DNA of 64,000 nt from Monosporascus cannonballus (GCA_004154925.1 QJNS01000082.1:62001-126000), one strand, 5' to 3'. Positions 36,957 to 48,667 are shown, counted from the stretch's first letter. Made by a program: numbers and translations. The notes: generated from the letters alone by a model not told the origin.

Positions 36957-39900
36957 ATGGAGGAAATGGATGTTGAGAAAACCAAATCAGCCACCAAGCA
37001 GGCAACTCCCAATGTCGAGTCTCCTCGGATTATTGAGAGGTAAGGTGCCTTTTTCATCAAGTCATCCCGTCGTCATCAGCCTATTCTGCTTGTGATGAGA
37101 TTTTAGACTGGTCTGTTCCTGGTTACCGACTTGAGGCGATGTATATTCTATTTCTCCCCATCCCCAGTTCGTGCACACCTGTCCAGCAACCGAGAGTGTA
37201 GGAGCTGTGACTGTGCGATTGCTTTAGTCACTACTGAATCTGCCACGAAGACCTAGTTGCATTGGCGAACTTGATAGTGGGCTTCCTAGAATTCACTGGC
37301 GACTCTCGTTACCTTCAACCGTCGATCACTGATTCATTTTGCATTCCCCATCCTTCACAAGACTACCTTCCACTAACAACCCATCTCTGGAACTCCTTGC
37401 CTTCACTGCCTCCTTCCTTGCAACTCTTTAACCCTCATCCATTACCACATACCAAACTTATTACTTAAGCACTTTTCATTACTCTTTCATCCTCTATTGT
37501 ATCGGTTATCCCAGACATATCATATTCCCCCCAGACTTAGGCTCAAGCCATGTCGCAACACGACTTTCACCGATACGACTTCCGTTGGTAAGAACACGCT
37601 GCTTTTCGCCTTCTTAGGATGGACCCACCGTGCTTTATCCCATTGCCACTAAAATCCAACTCGTAGGGGAAGCCATACCGCAACACGGTGGAGCTAAGTC
37701 AATTGAAACGGCTTATGGCCCAACGGGTTGGGTCCCTGGGTTATCAAAGACTTGGTTCCATTTACTCTCCCGAGACACTGTCCTTGTCCCCGACTCTAGT
37801 CAACGACAGCTAGCCCATCTTATCCAAGTTCTACTCAGAGTTGAATTGATAACACACAAATGCACCCCCTTGTTTCGTCTCTGGCGCCAATGTCGTTGAG
37901 AAGTTGTCTCTGGCGTTTGGCGTTGTCCGAGTATGGTACACTTCAACACTTTATTCCTTCCCCACCTTGCACTCCATCCACTGAGCTACGAGTGATGGGT
38001 TCCTACACTCTCAATACCTTATTATCCCGCGATTTTGACAATGTACTGGTTATCACACATCTAGAACACCGGTGCCCGGTTATTGGATGCGATTTACCTA
38101 CAATGCGTTCACCCTAGGGAGGAGAGCAGAAGTCTGCCAGGACGTGTCAACTAGATTGTCAACTCAGACATCATTATACCCCGGCACTGAATTTCGTCCC
38201 TTCCTCAATCCTTTGCTCGGCCTAGCTTGACCAGTCCTGGATTGCAGGAATCCTGATCCCCTGAGATGTGAAACTTAAACTAGACCTTCTGCACTGTCTC
38301 ACCCTTTCCCCTAGCACCTCTTACGTATCCTAATCACGGATGGAATGCATGTTGCTAACTTATCAATAGTCTTGCCGGGTCAGTTGCATCTACCGGGCCG
38401 ATTCGTCGGAACGCCAACACTATTTCCCGAGCAGGCGCTGCTGAGGATGACGAAACTGCCAACGAGGTTGAGCTTAGCCCTCCCCCTGACTCTAGCTCGG
38501 TGTCTAGTGTGAATCCAGACATGCTAGGCGATGAGATCATTGTCGGCATGCATACCAACGGACATAAGCGTTCTCCTGCTCTTGCTCATTCGGATCACGA
38601 TGATGAGGAGATGGCAGACCGGGACGGTGACGATGAGCCTATTACAGTATACCCTAAGCGCAAACGTTCCGCTATCTACACTGACTTAGGTGAAGATAAG
38701 ATGGACGGGATTTGGAAGAATGGTGTTTTGAAAGGCGGCGACGATATGGACGCCATACCTAAGTCACTGCAGAAGCGCTTCGGCTCGGCGCATGTGAAAG
38801 GCATCGTGCTGGGCTATTGGCGTGATTCTCCGGTGCCTCAGGACAAGGACAAACACGCTGTCATTGGCTTCATAGACGTTCGGGACCGTCTGCGAACCCG
38901 CATTCAATGCCATACCCGCGCCGGAGACGCCATCAACTCTAGGCTTTTCCCAATTCCTCCTGGACCTGGCGGTAGTTGGGTAACCTTTGAGCGGATAGTT
39001 TTCGACGATCATCTAATTGGCTTGGATCACAATGAGGTCAAGGAATACGTTAAGATCAGGACCGAGGCTGCGGGACTCGATGAATCACCCCATGAAACAC
39101 AGAAAGCGGAAATCGCCGCCGTCGAGGAGGCTAAACGTCGCCTTGAACTCAGCCCCCCAACCGAGGCTAACCAACAACCTTCTATTGCATGGGGGAAAGA
39201 CCTTCCAGAGTATCTTCTGTCTGGCCGCCCCGAGAAGCGTCGCCGAACCAATGGAAGCGTTACCAGCACCATAGGTGCGGAAAGTCCGGTTGTCCCTCCG
39301 CAGCAAAGTCTACCGCAGCCTCCACCGCAGCAGCATCCGCGAGGTGTCTCGCCTCTCCCCGGTACTAGACCCACGCGCATCCTGGTCGGCTGCTGGACGA
39401 AGTCCGACGCCGAGGATGATATGGAAAAGCATGCGGTATTTGGCATTCTAGGTGCTAATGACATGTTCCGTGTGAAACTCATGCGTGAGACGATGGATGG
39501 GCGTTACCACAATGGCAACTTTCCTACCGGCGCAGGTGCTCTATGGATCGCTTATGAGGAAGTCAAGTTCTTGCCGCATCTTCAAAACCTGACCAGACCT
39601 GAGATGAAGGAATACGTCCGCGTTCGCCAGAGCCAAATGGATGCTGGTGAGACGGACGAGGAGCGCGTCGCTAATGAGACCCAAGCTGTTTACGAGGCTC
39701 AGCGCCGTGCGGCCCTGATGGCTAAGAATCCCGCTCTTCGCCAGTCTACTGGACCCGTCGATCGAGAAGATGGACAAGAGACCCCGAAGACGGAGCCTAG
39801 AGGTCAAGAACCCCAGCAGGATCGAAAGGACACAATACCTCCACCCGACCCTCGTCCTGCTCGACACTCCCTTCCAGAACCCGCCGCCCGACATGGCAGC

Positions 39901-40272
39901 CAACGTGGCAGCATCGATGTTGAACGTCAGAGAGGAATTGTGAGTCGCACAATCGATAGGATGGAGTTGAATCAGGTTCGCGACGAACGAAACGCTACCC
40001 AACGTGCTTCGGCGCTGAACACACCCCCGGCCCATGACGTTAGACGCGATTTCAACGACAACCTCCAGCGAATGGATAGGATCTGGCAAGCCCAGGAGCT
40101 TAGTCGACAGGGACCTTCCAATGACAATATCAAGATACATGCCGGCATAAAGTATGAGCGCAAGCGAGGCGGCCCCTTTGAGGGCAAGCTTGTCAGCCAA
40201 GGCACCATCATTAGCATCGACGGAGAGGACTATGTGGAGTACCGTGTGCTGACTAAGCCATCGTTCTTCTAG
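36957..40272 (+). CDS. Uncharacterised protein with an internally duplicated domain, long first intron
   Basis: Exon 1 is 36,957-37,039 (MEEMDVEKTKSATKQATP...). A GTAAGG donor and an acceptor TATCAATAG preceded by a perfect TGCTAAC branch site give an intron at 37,040-38,369 and exon 2 at 38,370-40,272, all in frame: 661 residues. Exon 2 has a low-complexity acidic start and a PKRKR nuclear-signal-like motif (about residues 122-126). Two copies of one domain follow, near residues 169-260 and 363-449. Both contain G-x-W, D-x-x-KHAV-x-G, and W-[VI]-x-[FY]-E-x-[IV]-x-F-x-x-H-L with EVKEYVKIR or EMKEYVRVR. Pro/Gln-rich and charged linkers separate them. The C-terminus (GGPFEGKLVSQG, IDGEDYVEYRVL) is another compact segment. 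Family not recognised; nuclear location is an inference. A possible alternative first exon lies at 37,550-37,587. Confidence 0.75.
37550..37587 (+). other. Possible alternative first exon of the duplicated-domain gene
   Basis: Inside the 1,330-nt intron, an ATG at 37,550 opens MSQHDFHRYDFR and after 38 nt meets a GTAAGA donor at 37,588. Thirty-eight and the 83 nt of exon 1 leave the same codon phase (2), so splicing to the acceptor at 38,370 would keep the exon 2 frame. The preceding 350 bp are pyrimidine-rich like a fungal core promoter. Either a second promoter or chance. Confidence 0.35.
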
Positions 40273-42546
40273 AGTCCCCGTAATGGCAACGCTTCGCCTA
40301 TTAGAGGCTTCCTGATTTGCCATGCTACCCCTTGTACGGATTTCTCTCTACAATTCACATTCTACGCTCTTCCCTCAGTCCTCTCTTCAGTCAAGCCTGG
40401 TTCTCATTCCATTTACCAAGGGTCGTCTCACATATACCCCTTTCCCTTTGACGTTTTTATTCATCAATGATGTTTCACAGCTGGCCCTCGTCTATTCGTG
40501 GTCCCTAACTTCACCCCTAGATGGCAGTTCTACTCCGTGTTGGATTCCTGCTGTCAGTTGAGAAGTCCACACTAGCCGCGACGTCTTCGCTGATTCGCCA
40601 CCTTAGAATGTCGAGATGCTGGCAAATTGGAAATGACTCCTTTGTGGCCCTCCGGCCAGTTATTCTTGAATGATGGCGTCGTTTGGACGGCTCCAAAATT
40701 CTAGACCACCCCCGGTCAGCAGTGACCATCAACTAATCAGCAGACCATACACAACATTTCGACCGGTTAATACGAAACGCCTCATGAGGTGTTCTGAAGT
40801 CTATGAGTGGACGTGGAAGAGTTGTTGAGGATGGTAGGATTATATCGCACACGGTGTTGTCATAAGATAACTTGGTCATCGTCCCCCAATTAGAGAGAAT
40901 GACTCGACCGCCTCGGGGGCTGCCAATAGTCCCATCATTGCGATGTATTTCCAACGTAAAACTCGAAGGATTTAATAATAATAAAAAGTTACTATGCAGT
41001 ATGCCTCTCTGATCCATCGTACTTATGAATGATTGCCATAAATGTCTACCAAGTAGGCTCGTAGACTCACTCACATAGTTGCCATTCATGCGGAATGCGA
41101 CAGTAGACCTCAAACCATATTTATGAATAGGAGTGCCCTGGTTAAGGGAATAGCCAACCTGATCCTTATAGTTCAGGGGGGTCAGTATTCACCCATCGTT
41201 TTCGGGGGCTTTCGAACTACCTCATCGGTCACTGGCCACGGTACCACCGTCGCGCAGGGCGATCTCGATGGGCGCTCTCCATCTCATTGTTGTTGATAGC
41301 CCAACTCTGGTTCCACTTCAGATACGATACCGGACTGGTGTTGTGCGTGCGGATTCCAACACCCCGCAGTGCTACCGCTCGACCTGCATGCGTACAATGG
41401 GGAAGGCAAGGCTTATCGTCTCTATGTACTTGCGTACTCTCAATATTTCGTGTCTAGCACCTGTCAAATTATCGACAAATCGAGGGGACAATTTTTCTGC
41501 TCTCGCTCACTTTTCGTTTTGGCTGCTTGCCTAGGGGTGATCGACTAGTACGCCATGGACGGGAATACCCCAACTCGAACCCGCCAAGCCGATCGTCTAC
41601 GACGCCGCGAGTAAGTCTAAAACAGGAATTCGAAGACGACGAGAGAGTGATAGCGGCGGTGGATCAGCCACACCTGCATTCTATCCTTGAGTATTTACCA
41701 TAGAGGTCAGGGCACCGTGTTGAAGGAAGCCATACTTCGGAGAAGTGGCCGCGTAATGCATATATGGGGCGAGCCTTCCTCCACCCATCTTACCCGGCTG
41801 CAAATGTGCCGACCTGGCTTTCGGCCAAGGGTTTCTTCCTTGTGGCCGGCGCTGTCAATGGGGTCAGGGCAGGACGGGCTCGGCACCGAGCCCTCGACAT
41901 CAGGGACCTGATAGGACGTGGTCGCGTCGGTCTACGGTGAGGGGGGGATAGGGGCTCGTCATGTTCGTTGTACGATTCAGACCAGGTTAGTCAAGGTGCC
42001 CCCCTAAGCCCCAGAACACGGATAACGAGGAACACGGCCCGGGGCCCTACTGGCTTTAACCCGAGCAGTAACACCATGGATTTCCTCCAGGAACTACAGT
42101 CTAGTCGTGAATCTTGCCTAGACTGGCGTGGGGGAAGAAGCATTCGGATGTCTATTGGTACGGTTGAGCAAATATTGACGTTAATCAACGAGCCATCCAG
42201 GGACGCCGAGCAATCCGCGCCTACTTCTCCACCGTCGTTTACGAAACCTCGTGGAGACCCCAAGTAGTACCCGTTGATGAGTATGCCGTTACTTTTATAT
42301 TATCAGGCACCACTGGACACCTGCTGGGTGTGTTTCTAGGCTTGGTATCACCTTTCTTATACAGGTCAAACAAGCGGATGCACGGGCTTCAACCACAGGG
42401 TAGCAGGCTCAGACAGTGACTCTATTCAATGCACTGGTGGAAGCAAACTACAGCCAAAATAAACGAGGTACATGGAGATCGGAGTGGCATTCTATCTCGG
42501 AGATGGCAACAGAGAGCATTGCCTCTGTAGCGCGGTCTCCTCAAAG
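40273..42546. other. Intergenic region with weak coding relics
   Basis: No complete gene. At 41,554 an ATG starts MDGNTPTRTRQADRLRRRE followed by a GTAAGT donor, and 42,076-42,267 is an open, plausible coding stretch (MDFLQELQSSRESCLDW... ending in a Pro-rich tail); both are on the plus strand and could be fragments of one decayed gene, but no family was recognised and no joined model holds. Confidence 0.35.
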
Positions 42547-42771
42547 TCAACGACGCCACATCATCCTATTGCTATTGCCCGGCGGGGATGGTGCAAGACA
42601 CCCCGGGCAGGACTCGTCGACCTCGACGAACCGCTCCCAGCTCTGCTTGCCGGTGAAGTCCACCCCGTCCTCGCGCGCCCCGTTGCACTTGCCGATTGCA
42701 TTGCAGGGCAGGTGGGTTGGGCCGTATATATGCCTGCAGTGGCGGTAGTAGAGGTAGCCAGTTGTACACAT
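42547..42771 (-). CDS. Small cysteine-containing ORF of unknown function
   Basis: A 74-codon frame, MCTTGYLYYRHCRHIYGP..., whose codons end strongly in G or C (TAC TAC CGC CAC TGC, GAG GAC GGG GTG GAC TTC ACC GGC AAG), unlike the surrounding DNA, which argues for real coding. Cysteines are at 2, 12, 23, 29, 55 and 58, the last two as CPGC; with His 11, 14 and 20 this could bind metal. There is no signal peptide. The frame stays open some 20 codons upstream of the ATG. An overlapping frame starting at 42,941 (MDLPKLEKLGPEKALL...) also looks coding-like up to about 42,800, so the present ORF may be the end of a larger, frameshifted or spliced gene. Family not recognised. Confidence 0.45.
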   Translation of the reverse strand: MCTTGYLYYRHCRHIYGPTHLPCNAIGKCNGAREDGVDFTGKQSWERFVEVDESCPGCLAPSPPGNSNRMMWRR

Positions 42772-43073
42772 GTTCGGTGCCGTCCGGGATCCGCTGCGAT
42801 AGTCTTCAGGCGTAGAGGTCGAGAGGCCGAGAGGATGTAGTCGAGCAAGCCCGCGAAGACGCGAGTTTTAAAGAACACCGCAATCAAATGAGTCAAGAGG
42901 GCCTTCTCCGGACCCAGCTTTTCCAGCTTTGGCAGATCCATGTATCATAGGCTGACTCCCGTTTCCCCAGTCCAGAACACCATGGCATGAAATTGTTGGG
43001 ATTGAGTCATAAACGTGAATGTCACTAGCCACCCCTCCTGTCCATCACGCGCATCCGTATCATGAGGACCGAT

Positions 43074-43604
43074 TTAGACGAACTCCCCCCACGGCGTCCC
43101 GAGCACCCTGCCCTTGGCATCGAACCTCACGCCCTCGCCGCGGAGCAGCTTCTTCTTCTCGTCGAGCGTGATGCCCACCCCGTCCCGCGGCCAGGCGCCC
43201 TTGAAGCCGCCGAGCCCGCCGCCCGCCGCCACGACGCGGTGGCACGGCACCCGCGGCGCGAAGGGGTTGCGGCGCAAGGCGCCCCCGACGGCGCGCGGCG
43301 ACGACCCCAACCGCGCCGACAGTATGCTGTACGTCGACACGCGGCCACGCGGGATCTGGCACAGCAGCGACAGCACGCGCTTGTCGAAGGGCGTCGACGT
43401 AGGCGAGGACGCGATGAGGTCCAGTAGTTGCTGCTGCTCGGCTGTGTGCTCTAGTTTTTCTTTTTCTTTTTCTTCTTTTAGGTCTTTTAGGTGAGAGTTG
43501 GCGATGATGGTATTGGTGATGGTTTTGGTGATCTTAGACGCTGGCTTGGCGGCTGTTGGGGCGGGATCAGAGGCTGGACGTTTGCGCTTTTGTCCCACTG
43601 CCAT
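43074..43604 (-). CDS. Methylated-DNA--protein-cysteine methyltransferase (MGMT/Ogt-type)
   Basis: 176 residues, one exon. This family repairs O6-alkylguanine by moving the alkyl group to a cysteine in a single-use reaction. The DNA-binding/active-site domain occupies about 72-176: IPRGRVSTYSILSARLG (84-100), the recognition-helix motif RAVGGALRRNP (104-114) with the arginine finger Arg104, and the acceptor box PCHRV with Cys121. Cys and Arg are 17 apart, as in human MGMT (145 and 128). Having PCHRV rather than PWHRV argues for a true transferase, not an alkyltransferase-like protein. The N-terminal RNase H-like half of full-size enzymes is missing, replaced by a KRKR motif and a Lys/Glu-rich stretch (41-52), so it is a short form. 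Kozak context CACCATGGC is good. The 3' half is very G+C-rich. Confidence 0.9.
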   Translation of the reverse strand: MAVGQKRKRPASDPAPTAAKPASKITKTITNTIIANSHLKDLKEEKEKEKLEHTAEQQQLLDLIASSPTSTPFDKRVLSLLCQIPRGRVSTYSILSARLGSSPRAVGGALRRNPFAPRVPCHRVVAAGGGLGGFKGAWPRDGVGITLDEKKKLLRGEGVRFDAKGRVLGTPWGEFV

Positions 43605-44005
43605 GGTGAATTAGAAGGGTGAGTTGCGTAGTACTTGGGAGTGTCGCGCTTAATCTCGAGCAATAGAATTATTTTATGTTCATAATCTGGATGTGAGTCT
43701 GATTCTATATGCATTTGCCAGTAGGACACCTTTTGACTCATACGAACGAATGTCATGCGCAGGGCGCGTCTGACCCCGCGTTTAATATCACGAAATGACA
43801 AATCGTGTCACACCTGTTCACGTGACTATCAATTTAGCGTAACCCCCTATTCTCGTCTTAGTTCGCCAAGACGACCCCCTTCTCATAATCTCCTGTCCGT
43901 TGTTGGACCCCGGTTTCTGAGGGTGTATCGTCCAGTCCAGAACACCCTCACCGTCATACCGAATGCCCTATCCGCCGCCATCAATGGCGAGTTCGATGTG
44001 GGTCC

Positions 44006-45440
44006 TTATGATAAGCACTTCAACGGCCCCGACATGATCTCCGAAGTGGTGACATCTACCCTATGGACGTTGGCGGGAAAGCGACATTTCCCCGCCTGAG
44101 GACATGTGTAATAATAGCTATAGAAGCATCTAGGGTCCCGACAATGGCCCCTATCATGGCATTTCTGTCCTCTCAGGCGATGCCTCCGGACGAGCTTCTC
44201 CACGTCGGTCAGCCTTTCGTACAATTATACACAACCGCCGGGACAGCTCCCATATGTATGTACCTGTTGCAGTACGGCTTCCCATCAATATTAGTCTTCG
44301 CGCCAAATGTGTGAGCAACACTCTCGGACGCCTTTGCCAAGGGGAAATCCAGGCGATGGCCGTCGTCATTAACCAAAAAGGATCTACTCCAATCGTATCA
44401 AACCGCGGGCAGCGGTCGTGTTCCATTCGAGGGCAAAAATGCGGCTTGCTTGGTGTATGAACTAGGTCTCTGCGGTTTTTTGTGTTATCCTATTTGTTGA
44501 AGAGAGAGTCTTTGGATTCACAGGTGACGAGGATCGAACCAAGTCCTCAGCCTTTCCCGAAGTAACCAAACTGCCTTCGGGTAACTGATCCTTTCTGAAG
44601 ACGGATTGAAACGTAATTGATGGTAGCCCCACTGAGGCAAACTCTCTTCCCGTTTGGACAGATCTGAAGAGCGTAATTTTCTTCGCCGTTGATGGCTCAC
44701 AGTCGGATTTCTCCAAGTTGCGAACATACCCGTTGTCATGGCACGCAGCAAATAAAATATGGCGGCAAGACGGGCTTTCCACATAGTGGTTCAATGTTCC
44801 TGTTACATCAGGCAATGGTAAGATCGTGCTGGAAAAGGGGGCTGGGAACTCTCGGCAGTCGACTTACCAGTTATCTTGTGGGACCGCCAAGTCCTTACCT
44901 TTCACTACTAGCGCAAAGTCGAACAACATGTCCGCTTGCGAGAAACAGCGAGCAAAACTTGCTAGAGTATTATCTTGTTTGACTATACCGGCCTTCAAGA
45001 GTAACTGAGCCAAGCCGTTACCATTAGTAAACGCCTTGATAACAACCGGGATATCACCCAGATAGGGTTCTCTGCTTTCCACCACTTCTTTAGAGCGGAC
45101 CCGAGTCCTAGAGCAGCCCCCCCGCCGCCCTCGACAGGATCGTCCACCTACCTGGCGTCAAACTATCAGATCGTAGGCCTCGGGCCCCTTGCAAATTCAA
45201 TAATATAGAACACGGAATACGGGCTCACTAGGTAGACACCGGCGTCTGCGTCAATGAGCACGAGCACAAACGAGCTCCGTTTCTAAACCGTCCTTAATGC
45301 TTGCGCGTATGGAGTGTTCAGAGACAGGTATCCCAGATTTCTCCAATTGCCTGAGCCTCTCCCCTCACAACTCGGCGTGCTCCTGAGTGTGTCGCCCGGC
45401 GACGCGCTCACGCCCAAAGTCATGGCAGGTATCACGATGC
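44006..45440 (-). pseudogene. Broken gene for a fungal CCCH zinc-finger protein (with N-terminal PFVLVLVDGD-type domain)
   Basis: On the minus strand, pieces in the order of a known fungal protein type lie in different frames. They are a coiled-coil stretch LRQLEKSGIPVSEHSIR (about 45,352-45,302); FVLVLIDADA (45,270-45,241); a likely 81-nt intron (45,148-45,228); VDDPVEGGG; GDIPVVIKAF, FARCFSQADMLFDF; an intron (44,800-44,867); CRHILFAACHDNGY (about 44,768-44,727) and SVFRKDQLPE; then cysteine-rich CHDRGHCRDPRCFY and CRFPANVHRVD (44,161-44,070) resembling CCCH fingers. Single-base shifts are needed near 45,275, 45,092 and 44,881, and in-frame stops occur in the N-terminal part and near 44,390 and 44,213. 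A finger position expected to be His reads Tyr. The order of all pieces makes chance unlikely. The changes include indels, not only RIP-type transitions. Confidence 0.7.
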
Positions 45441-48400
45441 CGGTCGGCAAGTCGTCGGAATTCTCCGAAGGTCTAGGTGTAGAAACTCAGGTTAGCTAGC
45501 TTCCATATTCTGAGAGTAGGCGAACAATGCCATGTCTGGAAGATTGGGCGCGACTCACGGTCATCCACTTCAACCCCTCCTCATTTTGCAAGTGAAACCT
45601 GTTGAGGAAACTCCCGAAATCGCCAGACACCGGTCGCTATATGCATACAAGCGATGCTCACGAAAGGACGAAAACGAAGGACAAGAAAGCTTGGTAACCA
45701 TGTTAAATGGATAACCTTAGACTTTAATATAAACCCGAAAAGTTCGGCCAGTTGGGGAGGTCGGGTAGCGACGTATGTGACCCGGCTATGCCACGAGCAG
45801 CTTCCTGGTAACGCATCTTACGATTCACATGGAGATATATGAACAGAAGAGGTCCCATCAACTCCTTATTGTTACGACGAGGGAAATGGGCAGACGCTCT
45901 CAATTACGTGAAGCTGATGATGTAACTCCTGGCAAGAAAAAAAAAATAAAGCGTACTCCTATCACAGACCTTTGGGCCATATATATGGTACCTATTATTC
46001 ATAAAATGGGAAGGTGAGATCCAATAACCACCGAGATGCTCAATCATGTCTCTTCTGTACGTTTATCTCATGGAAAATACTGTAGCAATATTTTTACCGC
46101 CTCTATTATAAGTACCTGCGGCATCTCGCTAGAGGAAATCCGTCCAAGCCCTCGACCCCCCCAAATTTACGTCGCAAGGTCACTGTCACAGAATAAATTA
46201 AGGCTATATTGACAGCTCTGACGCTAAGGAGGGAAGGATCTTCCCAAGCCAGGCAAGCTGATCGAAGCCCTTTTTACAGCCCCTGGTGGGGCTCACCAGA
46301 GTGTCTGATTGGAGCCATTTTAGAGCTTCATGTTACCCATGATAGTTACAATATATGCGGCGTCCATGGCTTGCTAGTTGTTAGGATAGTGTGTATTGCA
46401 AGGGATGATGGTATAGCATTACCCTCAGGCATAATGCATAGCTGCACAGTACTTATGAGAGGTGAGATGATGTTGGTTTACAGGCCCCATGAATCGTTGA
46501 AAATACGAGTTTAAGCGATGTGACTTGTAACATGAGATATTAGGTACAATTAATAGAAAACCGCTGGGTAGCAGTAGAAGTTATAGGCGACGCCAACAGA
46601 CCTGGCATCGGCTACTTTGTCTGCACATCCCTTCAACATGCTGTCATCGTCTCGGAACCAAGAGAACAAGAACAGCATCCGACCAAGACATTTTTCTCCC
46701 AGCCGTCCGGTTCTTGTCCCATCAATGAAAAATTAGCTTTGGCTGAAATATTGGCCCCCCAAAATCCCAGGTGCCGCGGTTGTCCCCGCCGGGCTTCGCA
46801 GCCTCCGCCCCTACGCTCGAGGAGTGAAGAACGGAATACGCATCGCATCCGTGATCGTTCCGTGCCGAGAAATTCGGGGATAGTGTGCTGCGTGTACGAA
46901 TGTCACTTGGGAACGGCTAACCCTTTTGACAAGTATCGACTTTTCGGATTCCTCGGGGGGGCGCCATGCTGTTAAATTCAAAGAGGGTGGGCGCTCGAAC
47001 CGTTGCTGGTTTGAGCTTATTTAGCTATTTATGGTTGCATTCCAACACAGGCATCTCTTTGAGGACCCGGTCGTTTTGGAACCTACGCTCATACTACGCA
47101 GCGGGTTACGGGCCGGTGACTTCAAGGTCGGTGGAAATCCGAAAAGCTGTTGTGCCTCAGTGCCAGGCTCCTTCGGTGGCGTGCGCCCGTCCGGTTGCCA
47201 TCTTAGGGCGCAATAAGAATACCCTTCACTTCTGACAGGTATTAGGTCCCTTATCACCTTGCCATCATTGGCAGAGCATAGGCCCCCGAAGAACGGGCCA
47301 GCAGACGCCTTTCTTGGATGTCTCGCTGCTAGGGGCATAGAGGGGCACATACTCCACGGTCGGCCTGTTTTCCTTGGGGCAAAGGGGTCGCGCAAGCTGC
47401 AGGCCTGGTCAGCTTGAAGAGACGCCGTTTTCCTAGCAGTCTGTCACGACATCGAACTTTCCGTAGAGGGGCAAGCGGAGGTGAAGAAGATGTTGTCACC
47501 TTCATCCGTCTTACCGAAAGCAGAATGTTGAAGATCGGCTGTCACAGAAAAGGGCCCCCCTATCAGCTTCAGGGATCATCCGGAACGAGGTTGTTCCTTT
47601 CCGAAGCCCTATATCAGTGGATCGCCCACAATAAGTGGAATCAACGCTTCCTAGCTTCCTTGTTGTCAATATACCCTCAAGAGCTATGTATCTGCTCCCT
47701 AGTAAGTGTGACATCGGCCGCACCGGGGGCATTGTATTTGTGGACAAATTTCCGCTTGGCCACTTTGAGATTGTCTTCATAATACTACGACAGCAAACAA
47801 GGGCTCTGCAATGCAGTCCGTAATTACACCGTGATTGGAGAACGAGGCTTTGGTATCACTGGGCATGCCACTGAGTGTGATAAGAGATAGTCACTCGACT
47901 TCATATCAACAGAACGAGACGCCAGCAAGGCGAAAGGGCCATTCTCTCTCTCATATAGTTCCGCTAGGGTTTAGGTCTAAGTAGTCTCTCATCTGCGCAT
48001 AGGAGATTGATAAAGCGGGAAATATCTGCATGGCTTAACTAACTATTCACATGACGAAGTGTTGAGACTTGATGACGTTGAGAGTGACAGTATGCAATGG
48101 ACAAACACACCGCTCATGGCATTATATCCTTGATCTACTCACAGATTTGTCTTCTCAGTTGAGTCGGAGGATTCAATAAAGGCCGATTGGATCTCCCGAC
48201 TAGGCAGCATGAGGGAAGGCATCAACTGATCGAACTAAGAGACATGGTGGAACCATGGTCAGGGCTTTCAAGGGAGCTGCTGCCTTGAATCAACGGAGTT
48301 TCTTGAACGTCCTTCAACGCCCATGGTAAGACGCATGGACATCTCCCAGCATTGCACGGATGCATTCAAACATTACCCCATGTTAGCAGGGAAATTGGAT

Positions 48401-48500
48401 AATTACGAGTGAAAACAAGCAGTTCGAAGCTGCCCTATTTGGCTAGGCCAGGCAGCTGGGTGGAGCGCAGCAGCCCTTGGGGTGTCTGGATCCTTGGCAC
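45441..48500. other. 3-kb stretch with probable coding relics but no intact gene
   Basis: Between about 47,810 and 47,580 the minus strand reads YYEDNLKVAKRKFVHKYN, then LTREQIH, then after a shift DNKEARKR-stop-FHLLWAIH-stop-YRASERNN; the TGA stops sit where Trp codons would fit. This looks like a decayed gene of unrecognised family. A 46,700-46,850 minus-strand and a 47,020-47,395 minus-strand open frame have no recognisable features. Confidence 0.35.
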
Positions 48501-48526
48501 CAGATAGGAGGCCGCGGGAGTAGGAG

Positions 48527-48534
48527 TATAAATA
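48527..48534 (+). promoter_or_regulatory. TATA box of the secreted eight-cysteine protein gene
   Basis: TATAAATA lies 141 bp upstream of the ATG at 48,668, in a G+C-rich context. The spacing allows a transcription start near 48,560 and a leader of about 100 nt. Confidence 0.6.
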
Positions 48535-48667
48535 AGCCTCTGGCGTTCCATGCATGATATCGGTCTTGAAGTCGCATCTCATCCCAGTCTACAATAGGGC
48601 CCTCCCTCGCCTTTGTCAATCCACTACTCGGTTCCTACTTCACCCGCGTAAACCTCCACCCTCCACC

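Noticed and set aside
39541..40323. 260-codon minus-strand ORF
   Set aside because: Antisense shadow of the duplicated-domain gene; no motif, and the sense frame carries the repeated domain.
44521..44560. Possible tRNA T arm (GGATCGAACC)
   Set aside because: The loop would be too long and no other arms are present; the stretch lies inside the CCCH pseudogene.
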